Assembly: GCA_020724845.1 (NCBI GenBank)
Contig: DYGE01000007.1
Coordinates: 1 to 51,244, forward strand
Origin: Candidatus Paceibacter sp.
GTDB taxonomy: Bacteria; Patescibacteriota; Minisyncoccia; UBA6257; 02-FULL-45-10c
Direction: 5' to 3'
DNA length: 51,244 bases
Below are positions 37,583 to 46,169 of this stretch, piece by piece. Each line of letters starts with the position of its first letter. Positions within the stretch are counted from its first letter, which is position 1. Made by a program: the position numbers and the translations under genes. The notes beneath the pieces are model-generated. The model was not told where the DNA came from. It was given only the letters and a program-made list of their open reading frames with translations, and ran no database searches.

Positions 37583-38173
37583 ATGCCATCCCGGAGAAAA
37601 TCAAAACGAAATATTTACACCCATACAATAGATTTAACCGATCTGGTTATAAAAAATACGCGAAAAGAGGAATTTAAGGAAAAACTCGAACAGATAGCCT
37701 ATAGAGGCTATCAAGTTGAGCAGATTTCCGATGGCAGAAAGATTGTCATCACAAAGCCCGGTGGGAAATTTATCTTCGGCACCGTCAAAAGAGAAGATTT
37801 TATGGTTTGGATTTATGACCCCGAAGAAAAAACTCTATGGCTGATTTCTCATAAGGATATTTTCGAAGACCTCAAAACAAAAAGTGTTAAAAATACCGCG
37901 GAAACATTAACTATTATCGAAGCGCTAGAAAAAGTTTATAATGGAGAAGAGCCTGACGACGTTCTAAAAAGTACTAAATTACAAAATCCCGGTGGCGAAT
38001 TGCCTGAAGTTTTGTTAAAGGCTTATAAGTGGATTTGGGGACAAGAGGACGTAAATTATCCCAACGGAAAAGGTAGGGCAATGTCATGGGAAGGTTTAAA
38101 AAAGAATGAAAGGGGCGAATGGGAAAGAACTGGCCAAGGAATTTTAGATTTAAAAGAATCTCTTAAAAAATAA
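37583..38173 (+). CDS. hypothetical protein of the methyltransferase operon
   Basis: 196-aa ORF, 6 nt after the fusion gene. Confidence 0.8.
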   Translation: MPSRRKSKRNIYTHTIDLTDLVIKNTRKEEFKEKLEQIAYRGYQVEQISDGRKIVITKPGGKFIFGTVKREDFMVWIYDPEEKTLWLISHKDIFEDLKTKSVKNTAETLTIIEALEKVYNGEEPDDVLKSTKLQNPGGELPEVLLKAYKWIWGQEDVNYPNGKGRAMSWEGLKKNERGEWERTGQGILDLKESLKK

Positions 38174-38174
38174 C

Positions 38175-38696
38175 ATGAAGACAAAAGGTAAAGGAGGTGG
38201 AAATACAATAACTGGATTAAACTTTGAAAGAGAGAAGGATATTTTAACTATCCTCAAAAAGGCTAAGGGTTATTCTGTAAAAGGAAATATTATATATTAC
38301 CAAGGAAAAGAAGTAGCTAGAAGTTATCGCAAGCAAAGCTTATACAAACTTTTAGCCGAGAAGAATATTGATTGGCGAAAACTTATTTCTAAGCGACTTT
38401 ATCCGGATGAAGCTCTGTATGTAATTATAAATAATACTCTCTTTATTATTGAGATGAAGTTTCAAAAAGTTTCTGGATCAGTTGATGAAAAATTACAAAC
38501 CTGCGACTTTAAGAAAAAACAGTACAAGAAACTCATGGCTCCGTTAAATATTGAAGTTGAATATATTTATATTCTCAATGATTGGTTTAGGAATCCATCG
38601 TATAAAGATACACTCGATTACGTTATTTCTGTAGGTTGCCAATATTATTTCAATTACCTACCACTTCATAAAGTCGGCCTACCAGTTCCAAAGTAA
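38175..38696 (+). CDS. PD-(D/E)XK-like type II restriction endonuclease candidate
   Basis: GKGGGNTITGLNFE N-terminus; LFIIEMKFQKVSGSVDEKLQTCDFKKKQYKKL with ExK core. Confidence 0.75.
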   Translation: MKTKGKGGGNTITGLNFEREKDILTILKKAKGYSVKGNIIYYQGKEVARSYRKQSLYKLLAEKNIDWRKLISKRLYPDEALYVIINNTLFIIEMKFQKVSGSVDEKLQTCDFKKKQYKKLMAPLNIEVEYIYILNDWFRNPSYKDTLDYVISVGCQYYFNYLPLHKVGLPVPK

Positions 38697-38772
38697 TTCT
38701 AATATTACTGAACAAAAATCCGCATATCTGTGCGGATTTTCGCAGGCTCCAAGATCAGCACGACGCTTTTAC

Positions 38773-39456
38773 TTATTTACCTTTTTCTATATCATTCTGC
38801 AAACTAATCCATGCATCTCCCGCTGCTTCAATTTCTTCTAGAGTTGGCTCATCACCTTCTTCCATTCTCATTCGTCGTTCATCCAAGGTCTCGCCCTCGT
38901 AAGTCCAATATCCTGGACCCTGAGGCCATCGCTCGCTTTTCAACGCTTGTGCAGCTGCTTCCGATGATGACATTTCTTTACCATTAAAAATCACGTGTTT
39001 TTGATCTGATGCCACAATGCAGGTAATATTTTCATCACGTATAAATTTCAGTTCGGAACCTGCTGGGATATCAACCATCCTAAAGTTAAAGGCTGATCTT
39101 TTCTTTCTTGCTTTTTGAATAGCAATCGCGTCATCTTTAGATTCGACACCAACATTCCGTGATGGCGTAACATCTTCAAGGGCTAGAAGTTTAAGAATTG
39201 CCACAACTCTTTCTGGGGCAATACTGAAAAATTCCCTCCTCGGATTAACACGATGATCTCCAAATGCATCGTGAAAAGCCTGTTCTACCTTATTTACATC
39301 TTTAACCCTTGCAGCATAGTAACATTCAAAAGGCAGGGGAACAGAAGTTGATCTTGATAATTCCAATACCCTTTGTTCAACGGAAGTTGTCGTCTTACCG
39401 ATCTTTACATACCCAGGCATTGCTTCATTAATTAAAATATAGATAATTTCACTCAT
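38773..39456 (-). CDS. GIY-YIG (T5orf172/MUG113-like) nuclease with C-terminal RAMA/DUF4357-like domain
   Basis: IYILINEAMPGYVKIGKTTTSVEQRVLELSRSTSVPLPFECYYAARV...VEQAFHDAFGDHR; C-terminal VIFNGKEMSSSEAAAQALKSERWPQGPGYWTYEGETL. Confidence 0.82.
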   Translation of the reverse strand: MSEIIYILINEAMPGYVKIGKTTTSVEQRVLELSRSTSVPLPFECYYAARVKDVNKVEQAFHDAFGDHRVNPRREFFSIAPERVVAILKLLALEDVTPSRNVGVESKDDAIAIQKARKKRSAFNFRMVDIPAGSELKFIRDENITCIVASDQKHVIFNGKEMSSSEAAAQALKSERWPQGPGYWTYEGETLDERRMRMEEGDEPTLEEIEAAGDAWISLQNDIEKGK

Positions 39457-39458
39457 AC

Positions 39459-41345
39459 TTAATTTTTATTTTTCTCTCCGTTTTCGCTTTCGGGTTTTCC
39501 CTCATTTGGATTTGATTGGTCATTTGAGCTTTGGGATTTGTCATTTTGAGAGTACATATACTGTCCAATTTTCTGTAATTCTTGGGAAAGTTCGCCGAGG
39601 GATTTTTTGATGGCTTCGGGGTCAGCGCCGTCTTTGACGGCTTTTACCGCCTCCACTTTTTCGGTGACGGCTTTCTTAATATCCTCGGGGACTTTGTCGC
39701 CAGCGTCCTTAAGCGACTTCTCCGCCATGTAGACGGTGCTTTCGGCGGTGTTTTTTAGCTCTACCAATTCCCTCTTTTTCTTATCTTCCGCTTCGTGGGC
39801 TTTGGCTTCGTTTTTTAATTTCTCCACTTCTTCTTTAGACAAGCTAGAGCTCGCTTCCACGCGGACGGATTGCGTCTTGCCGGACGCTTTTTCTTTAGCG
39901 GACACATTCAAGATGCCGTTCGCGTCAATGTCAAAAGTTACTTCCACTTGCGGAACGCCTCGTGGCGCTGGCGGAACTCCGTCTAAAATAAATTTCGCCA
40001 AGGTTTTGTTGTCTGCCGCCATTTCCCGTTCACCCTGAAGCACATGGATCTCCACGGTGGTCTGGCTGTCCGCGGCAGTGGAAAACACCTGCGACTTGGC
40101 GGTCGGGATGGTGGTATTTTTCTCAATCAAACGGGTAAACACGCCTCCAAGAGTTTCAATTCCAAGAGAAAGCGGGGTGACGTCCAAAAGCAAAACATCT
40201 TTCACGTCGCCCTGGATGATGCCCGCCTGAATCGCGGCGCCCACCGCCACCACTTCGTCCGGGTTGATTCCTTTGTGCGGCTCTTTACCGAACGCCTTTT
40301 TGACCGCGGCCTGGATCGCCGGCATTCTCGTCTGCCCGCCGACCAGCACAACTTCGTCAATATCTTCCGGCTTGAATCCGGCGTCTTTTACCGCCTGCAA
40401 AGTAAGCTTGATGGATTTATCAATGTAGTCGCCCACCAATTCTTCCAGCTTGGCGCGGGTGAGCTTCATTAAAAAGTGCTTCGGGCCGGACGCGTCCGAG
40501 CTGATGTACGGCAAATTGATTTCCGTCTCCATGGCAGTGGAAAGCTCGTGCTTCGCTTTTTCGGCGGCCTCACGCAAGCGCTGGAGCGCCAGCGGATCTT
40601 TAGAAATGTCAGTGCCTTCCTGTTTTTTATATTCAGAAACTAGGTAATCAATAATCGCTTTATCAAAATCGTCTCCGCCAAGATGCGTATCTCCGCCGGT
40701 GGATTTTACTTCCACGGTGTCATCCCCCACTTCCAGCACGGATACGTCAAAAGTTCCGCCTCCGAAATCGTAGACGACAATCTGCTCGTTAGTCTTTTTA
40801 TTCAAACCATAAGCCAGCGCGGCGGCCGTCGGCTCGTTCAAGATTCTTTTGACCTTGAGCCCGGCAATTTCTCCGGCATTTTTGGTCGCCTGCCGCTGGC
40901 TGTCGTCAAAGTAAGCCGGAACGGTAATGATGGCTTCTTCAATTTTTTCTCCCAGCTGGGCTTCGGCATCAGCCTTCATTTTGGCCAGCACCATGGCGGA
41001 AATTTCTTCCGGCTTGTATTGCTTGTCTCCCATCTTTACTTCCACGCCGTTGTTAGCGGCTTCTTTTATTTCATAAGAAAGCACTTTTTTGTCGTGCTGG
41101 ACTTCCTCGTCGGTAAATTTCCTGCCGATAAACCGCTTTACTGAAGAAATAGTGTTGTGCGGATTGGTAACTGCCTGTCTTTTGGCAACTAAGCCGACCA
41201 GGCGCTCGCCTGATTTGCTAAGGGCGACAATAGAAGGAGTAGTGCGGTTGCCCTCGGTATTTTCTAAAACCCGGGCGCCGCTCGCCTCCATAATCGCCAT
41301 TGCTGAATTGGTTGTACCTAAATCTATTCCTAAAATTTTTGCCAT
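39459..41345 (-). CDS. dnaK: molecular chaperone DnaK
   Basis: [57 protein letters not shown]. Confidence 0.98.
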   Translation of the reverse strand: MAKILGIDLGTTNSAMAIMEASGARVLENTEGNRTTPSIVALSKSGERLVGLVAKRQAVTNPHNTISSVKRFIGRKFTDEEVQHDKKVLSYEIKEAANNGVEVKMGDKQYKPEEISAMVLAKMKADAEAQLGEKIEEAIITVPAYFDDSQRQATKNAGEIAGLKVKRILNEPTAAALAYGLNKKTNEQIVVYDFGGGTFDVSVLEVGDDTVEVKSTGGDTHLGGDDFDKAIIDYLVSEYKKQEGTDISKDPLALQRLREAAEKAKHELSTAMETEINLPYISSDASGPKHFLMKLTRAKLEELVGDYIDKSIKLTLQAVKDAGFKPEDIDEVVLVGGQTRMPAIQAAVKKAFGKEPHKGINPDEVVAVGAAIQAGIIQGDVKDVLLLDVTPLSLGIETLGGVFTRLIEKNTTIPTAKSQVFSTAADSQTTVEIHVLQGEREMAADNKTLAKFILDGVPPAPRGVPQVEVTFDIDANGILNVSAKEKASGKTQSVRVEASSSLSKEEVEKLKNEAKAHEAEDKKKRELVELKNTAESTVYMAEKSLKDAGDKVPEDIKKAVTEKVEAVKAVKDGADPEAIKKSLGELSQELQKIGQYMYSQNDKSQSSNDQSNPNEGKPESENGEKNKN

Positions 41346-41352
41346 ATATTTG

Positions 41353-41871
41353 TTATTTCGCTAATTTTACTCTGGTTGGCCTTACGACTTTTCCGTTTAT
41401 AGTGTAACCGGAGCTGACGACTGCTGATATTTTGCCCGGCTCCATGCTTTTATCTTCTTGCTCGCCGATTGACTCATGGAAGTTCGGGTCAAAGTTATCG
41501 CCGGTTGAAACTTTAATCTTTTCCAGATTGTGCCTCTTTAGGGCATCCAATAATTGCAGCTGAATCATCTCTACCCCCTTCTTCATCGCGTCATCTTTGG
41601 ATGAAGCCACGGCGGCTAAAGCCATTTCCACGCTATCCAGCACCGCCAGCAGATCCGCCAAGACTGCTTCCCTGCTGTAATTCGCGGCTTCCGCCAGCCG
41701 CTTCCGTTCGTCTTTCTGATAATTCAGAAAATCGGCTTTAGCGCGCTTCCAGCCCTCCAAATACTCGTCTCTTTCCTTTTGGACCTTTTCCAATTCACCT
41801 CCGCCCACTTCTTCAACAACCTCCTCCTCTTTTTTTAGTTTTTCGTCTTTTGTTTTTTCTTCCATGCGCAT
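41353..41871 (-). CDS. grpE: nucleotide exchange factor GrpE
   Basis: [51 protein letters not shown]. Confidence 0.94.
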   Translation of the reverse strand: MRMEEKTKDEKLKKEEEVVEEVGGGELEKVQKERDEYLEGWKRAKADFLNYQKDERKRLAEAANYSREAVLADLLAVLDSVEMALAAVASSKDDAMKKGVEMIQLQLLDALKRHNLEKIKVSTGDNFDPNFHESIGEQEDKSMEPGKISAVVSSGYTINGKVVRPTRVKLAK

Positions 41872-41886
41872 TATTAAGCGATCTGG

Positions 41887-42012
41887 TAAGTTGCTGTAGA
41901 GAAACTACGGAGGCGCAATGAGCTCGTTTCCGCCGGAGGCGGATCATTGCGCCGAGTCGTAGCGGGCTCTTGCCGCTAGAGCAAGAGAACCGCGGTTCTC
42001 TTAAGCAACTTA
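41887..42012. ncRNA. multi-helix structured element between hrcA and grpE
   Basis: Closing stem TAAGTTGCT/AGCAACTTA; GGCGCAATGA...TCATTGCGCC; CTCTTGC/GCAAGAG; AGAGAACCGCGGTTCTCT. Confidence 0.5.
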
Positions 42013-42030
42013 GCGGAGGGCTATATAAAA

Positions 42031-42732
42031 CTATTCTTCATCCACATAATCCCTAAATAATTTAAATAATCTTAAATTCTTATCATAGTCCATTCTTTTT
42101 GGACCGACGACCGCTATTAAAATTTTATTTCCATCAATATCGTAAGTGTCCAAAATAACTGACAAATTCCGGCTAGAAGTGATCGGGCTTTTGCCAACAA
42201 ACACTTCCGGAGCGCTTAAAGATTTGAGCATCTTAGACGCGAAATCCTCCATCCTCTTATCCAGCAGTTCAAAATCCCTGACAATTTCGCTAAGTTCGGT
42301 TTTGGTGTCCAAATCAATCTGGTCAAAAAGCTCGTCCAGCCCGCTTTTATAAACCTGCTGACCTTTCCGGCCAACGCCGAGAGCTTTGGTTTCTTCAGAA
42401 AAGTCTTCAACGAAATTTTTCAGTTCCCCGGTCAGAAGATTATTGGCCATTCCGCCGTATCGTTCATTGATGACTCTGCGGGAAGTCGCGACATTATCCA
42501 GGGTATTGCCGATGAAAAATTGGTAACCCTTGTCAGTCGGCACCCGGCCTCCGGAAGTGTGCAACTGGTCCAGATAGCCCTCTTTAGTCAGTTTGCCAAG
42601 TTCCCGGCGGACACTCGCCCACTTCAGGCCGAAATCATATTTTTCCGACAGCTCCTTAGAGCTGACCGGCTGGCCGCTTTTGATGTATTCCTTGATAGCG
42701 GCTTCTAAAATTGCTTTAGATCTAACATCCAT
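42031..42732 (-). CDS. hrcA: heat-inducible transcription repressor HrcA
   Basis: HTH SSKELSEKYDFGLKWASVRRELGKLTKEGYLDQLHTSGGRVPTDKGYQFF; start at Met11 of the ORF because the promoter overlaps the upstream Met. Confidence 0.92.
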   Translation of the reverse strand: MDVRSKAILEAAIKEYIKSGQPVSSKELSEKYDFGLKWASVRRELGKLTKEGYLDQLHTSGGRVPTDKGYQFFIGNTLDNVATSRRVINERYGGMANNLLTGELKNFVEDFSEETKALGVGRKGQQVYKSGLDELFDQIDLDTKTELSEIVRDFELLDKRMEDFASKMLKSLSAPEVFVGKSPITSSRNLSVILDTYDIDGNKILIAVVGPKRMDYDKNLRLFKLFRDYVDEE

Positions 42733-42751
42733 TCCAATAATTATAGTACCC

Positions 42752-42778
42752 TTATCACTCATGTCAAGAGAGTGCTAA
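42752..42778. promoter_or_regulatory. CIRCE operator
   Basis: TTATCACTC-N9-GAGTGCTAA, 17/18 to canonical TTAGCACTC-N9-GAGTGCTAA. Confidence 0.9.
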
Positions 42779-42954
42779 TTCTTCGGCAAGCGCCTCAACG
42801 GCACTTGACAAAATAGCTAATTTATGATAGCATGTACGAAGCCGCTGATTTTCCGCCTCATAAGCGGGATTCAGCCCAAAATCAGCAATATAGGAGGTAA
42901 AAAGCAGTACCCCGAGGGATTGGACGTAAAATCAAATACCGCATAGGAGGACGC

Positions 42955-43530
42955 ATGAAGCTGAAAATTCTGAAGGACCTGCTGTCACTGCCGAGAAAGA
43001 AGCTCATCCCCATGCTGGAGCTGGTGATCAGCGACAAGAACGCGAAGGGCAAGGACTTGAAGTGTCCGCAAGGGCACTCTGGCTCCATCTACGCGGTTCT
43101 ACGCGACAAGAAGCACCATCACGTGCTCCTTCAGGAGTACGCCTGCCACACCCACTCCCCGACCTTCATCCTGCCGCATACGGTGGAGGAGGCCCTGAAC
43201 CGGCTGGAACGTCGGCGGAAACAGCAGTCCGCTCAAGCGGAAGTCGTGGACCGGCAAGGAAGCAGCAAGAAGCTCCGGCGGCAGGGATACGAGCTGGTTC
43301 GGTACGACAACTCCACCTGCCGAAACTGCGGCGGGCACGCGGAAAGCCGCGTCCTCCGGCCCGCGGGCGGAGGCCGGCCGGTCTCCAGCTGGTTCCTCTG
43401 CGAGCGGTGCTCGCCGGCGAACTTCTTCCTGCCGGAAACGGCGGAAGAGGCCTACGAGCGGTACCTCCGGAAGCTGGAAAAGAGACAAGGCGGAGAGGTG
43501 GTCGGGACCTACGTCCCCATCGCCGCCTGA
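42955..43530 (+). CDS. GC-rich hypothetical protein with internally duplicated zinc-ribbon-like module
   Basis: KCPQGHSG...YACHTHSPTFILPHTVEEALNRLERR and TCRNCGGH...FLCERCSPANFFLPETAEEAYERYLRK; AGGAGG RBS; terminator after. Confidence 0.78.
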   Translation: MKLKILKDLLSLPRKKLIPMLELVISDKNAKGKDLKCPQGHSGSIYAVLRDKKHHHVLLQEYACHTHSPTFILPHTVEEALNRLERRRKQQSAQAEVVDRQGSSKKLRRQGYELVRYDNSTCRNCGGHAESRVLRPAGGGRPVSSWFLCERCSPANFFLPETAEEAYERYLRKLEKRQGGEVVGTYVPIAA

Positions 43531-43646
43531 CCTCAAAGCCCCGTTACGACTTCGGTCGTAACGGGGCCATTTTTTTGCCGCTTGAGAGAGCGGTTCTTTT
43601 TTTATTGCCAAACTCCCCTGTTTGACGTAGATTCAAAATAAGCACA

Positions 43647-44123
43647 TTGGGAGGGGAAATAATGGAAGAAAGCAAGGGCACTACCTGCATTTTATATGTA
43701 TATCCGGCTACTTTAGAAATTCATCTTAATAAAGTGCTTACCAATAAATTACTTCACGATTATCATGCATTAGAATGCCATTGCGAAGATGATAAAAATC
43801 GTCCGGGATGGATCACTAACTTAATGAAATTAGATGGAGTTACGATGGTCAGAATTAAGAAATATTCTATTCACATTTCTAAGGGAGAGGTATTTTTCTG
43901 GGACAATATGGCAAACCAAATTCTAAAGATAATCCTTAATGAGTTTGAGGGACCATTGGGAGAGTTGGTATTTATCAAGCCCGCCCAAGTTAACTATTTA
44001 TCGACTGACGGCAAATACCACTGGAAAGACTGGCATTACAAAATCATAAATCCATTTAAGATTGACTATCAGGCCCCAAAAAAGAAGCCGGGGATTAAAA
44101 GGAAGAAGGACGAAGAACAGTAA
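43647..44123 (+). CDS. hypothetical protein
   Basis: 158-aa ORF, GGGAGGGG RBS, terminator after. Confidence 0.7.
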   Translation: MGGEIMEESKGTTCILYVYPATLEIHLNKVLTNKLLHDYHALECHCEDDKNRPGWITNLMKLDGVTMVRIKKYSIHISKGEVFFWDNMANQILKIILNEFEGPLGELVFIKPAQVNYLSTDGKYHWKDWHYKIINPFKIDYQAPKKKPGIKRKKDEEQ

Positions 44124-44192
44124 AGCTCCAAAATCGGAGCTTTTTTAATTGACAAATATTTCAATTGTATCTGTGGTATAATGATAATATAG

Positions 44193-45101
44193 ATGCGAAT
44201 TATAAAGAAAAGTAAAATTACTTGGATAGATGTTCTAAAGCCTACCAAGAAGGATATTGAGTTTATTCGCAAACAGCACAAGTTCCACCCGATTATTTTA
44301 GATGAACTGCTGCACTCCTCCGCCCGCTCCAGGGTTGAGCCCTATGATAAGTATCTTTTCCTTACTTATCACCTGCCTCTTTACGACAAGAATCAAAAAA
44401 CTTCCCGCAAGATTGAGGTGGACTTTTTGATTACCAAAGATAAAGTCATCACTGTCCGCTACGAAGACGTGGAGCCAATCAACAATTTCTGGCGCCGATT
44501 AAGCAATGATAAAAACTTCAAAGATCGAGCGCTCCATAGCACCGGCACCATCGTCTACTTCCTGATTGAGGAAATACTCGCCTTCTCCCAGCGGCAGTTA
44601 CGGCATATTGAAGAAACGGTTTCCGAAATTACCCAAGAGCTTTTCAAAAACAAAGAAGCGCAGCTGCTGCAAAGGATTTCTTATTTAAAGAGAAACATCC
44701 TGGAATACAGCATCATCAGCAATCCGCAAAAAATTATTCTGGAATCCCTGCGGGAAGTCGGCGGACGCTTCTGGACCGACGATATGAGGATCTACCTGTC
44801 CGACCTGGTCGGCGACCACCTGAAAATCATGCAGCATTTGGAAAATTTCAAGGAAACAGTGGACGCTCTAGAACAAACCAACTCCCAGCTTTTGAACGCC
44901 AAGACCAACGCGGTTATGCAGAAATTCACGGTTATGGCTTTCCTGACCATACCGCTGGTGCTGCTGACCCAGATTTTCGGAGCGGAAGTGGTCAGCTTAC
45001 AGACCAATAACGACCCGTTTGTCTTCTGGACCAGCTTCGTATTAGTTCTCGCCATTACGGTCATTTTGCTGCTGTTTTTCAAGAGGAAGGGGTGGCTCTA
45101 A
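44193..45101 (+). CDS. CorA-like magnesium transporter family protein
   Basis: C-terminal two-TM module with FGAEV variant of the GMN loop; VRYEDVEPINNFW; RHIEETVSEI. Confidence 0.85.
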   Translation: MRIIKKSKITWIDVLKPTKKDIEFIRKQHKFHPIILDELLHSSARSRVEPYDKYLFLTYHLPLYDKNQKTSRKIEVDFLITKDKVITVRYEDVEPINNFWRRLSNDKNFKDRALHSTGTIVYFLIEEILAFSQRQLRHIEETVSEITQELFKNKEAQLLQRISYLKRNILEYSIISNPQKIILESLREVGGRFWTDDMRIYLSDLVGDHLKIMQHLENFKETVDALEQTNSQLLNAKTNAVMQKFTVMAFLTIPLVLLTQIFGAEVVSLQTNNDPFVFWTSFVLVLAITVILLLFFKRKGWL

Positions 45102-45201
45102 GGTCCGCTCGCCCCGCCCGCGCACCCTCTTATTGAAAAATGAAAAAGCCCGGCTGACAGCGCCGGGCTTGCCCGCCTACCGGCGGGCTTTATGTTAAAA
45201 A

Positions 45202-46035
45202 TCAATTCTTGCGGATTATCTTGAGGTGTCTCCTTATCTCATTCAAAGATGTCCCGTCAAACTTCCGGCTGGCGTTGCTGACCGGATACATGATTGAGCA
45301 TGGATCCAGCGAATGCCCCAGATAATACAGGTGGGCCTGCTCGTGAACCCAGTACAAGGCCAACATTTCCGTATATGGCAATTTAGCCGCCTTCTTTAGG
45401 CATCTCCGCTCTTTTTTGGAAAACGTCTCCTTAAAAATAGCCTTCTCCTCATCGTCTGTCCCGTAAAGGAAAAAGTAACCGTACTCTTCATTCAATTCTT
45501 CCCGCGGGGCAGTCTCCCAAAACTCATCAAAAACTCCGGCACCCAGTAAGATAGCTCCTTTTCCGGCCTCTTTATCGCGAAAGGCCTGCCCGCGGGTCCT
45601 ATCCAGATCTCCGGATAGAAAGATGCAGACACTGGCCTCGCAGCGGTTATGCCACAGCCAATCAACTTCCCGCTCCAGCAGCACGTAACTCTCGGTCGTA
45701 ATCGGCACGCCTTTTTTCTTCGGCCTTGACGCATTGTACTCGTCCGAATGAAGCCAGCGAATGACGCTGCCTTCCCCAAAGCGATAGGAAAACTCCAGCA
45801 GATTATCTGTTCGGAAAACTTTATACACCTCTGTTGTTATCGCCTTGAGGGGGATCCGCCGCTTCTCGAGCTCTTGTTCAGCGGATTGGTCAAGGTAAAT
45901 GGTCGCGCTTAGAGGACTGCGAGGAAACCCCGCATCCACCGGAACGCCGCTTCCGTATTTTGCCGCCCGCGCCTTAGGAAAGAAGCAGGCAGTAAGGGCA
46001 AAAGCAAGACAAAACAGGATTGCTTTCCTTTTCAT
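45202..46035 (-). CDS. secreted metzincin (matrixin-like) metallopeptidase candidate
   Basis: Signal peptide; HEQAHLYYLGHSLDPCSIMYP = HExxHx5H plus Met-turn. Confidence 0.65.
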   Translation of the reverse strand: MKRKAILFCLAFALTACFFPKARAAKYGSGVPVDAGFPRSPLSATIYLDQSAEQELEKRRIPLKAITTEVYKVFRTDNLLEFSYRFGEGSVIRWLHSDEYNASRPKKKGVPITTESYVLLEREVDWLWHNRCEASVCIFLSGDLDRTRGQAFRDKEAGKGAILLGAGVFDEFWETAPREELNEEYGYFFLYGTDDEEKAIFKETFSKKERRCLKKAAKLPYTEMLALYWVHEQAHLYYLGHSLDPCSIMYPVSNASRKFDGTSLNEIRRHLKIIRKN

Positions 46036-46169
46036 CCTTCCTCCTTGCCTTATTAGATTTTCAAGCTTAGCTATATTATATATGATTTCTAATCATTTGT
46101 CAAAAAGCAATTTGATTTTAGCCAAGGTTGGATTATAATTTATTTATTAAACTAAAAGCGCAAGGCACT

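Noticed and set aside
32567-38696. Prophage or integron
   Set aside because: No integrase, terminase, capsid or clear attC sites; the repeated spacers are similar but occur only twice
40044-41144. Plus-strand ORFs of 142 and 153 aa
   Set aside because: Antisense of dnaK; no RBS or promoter and no recognisable family
43062-43625. Overlapping 187-aa and 170-aa ORFs in the GC-rich gene
   Set aside because: Low stop-codon frequency in GC-rich DNA produces spurious ORFs; only the 42955 frame has RBS, leader and a duplicated Cys pattern
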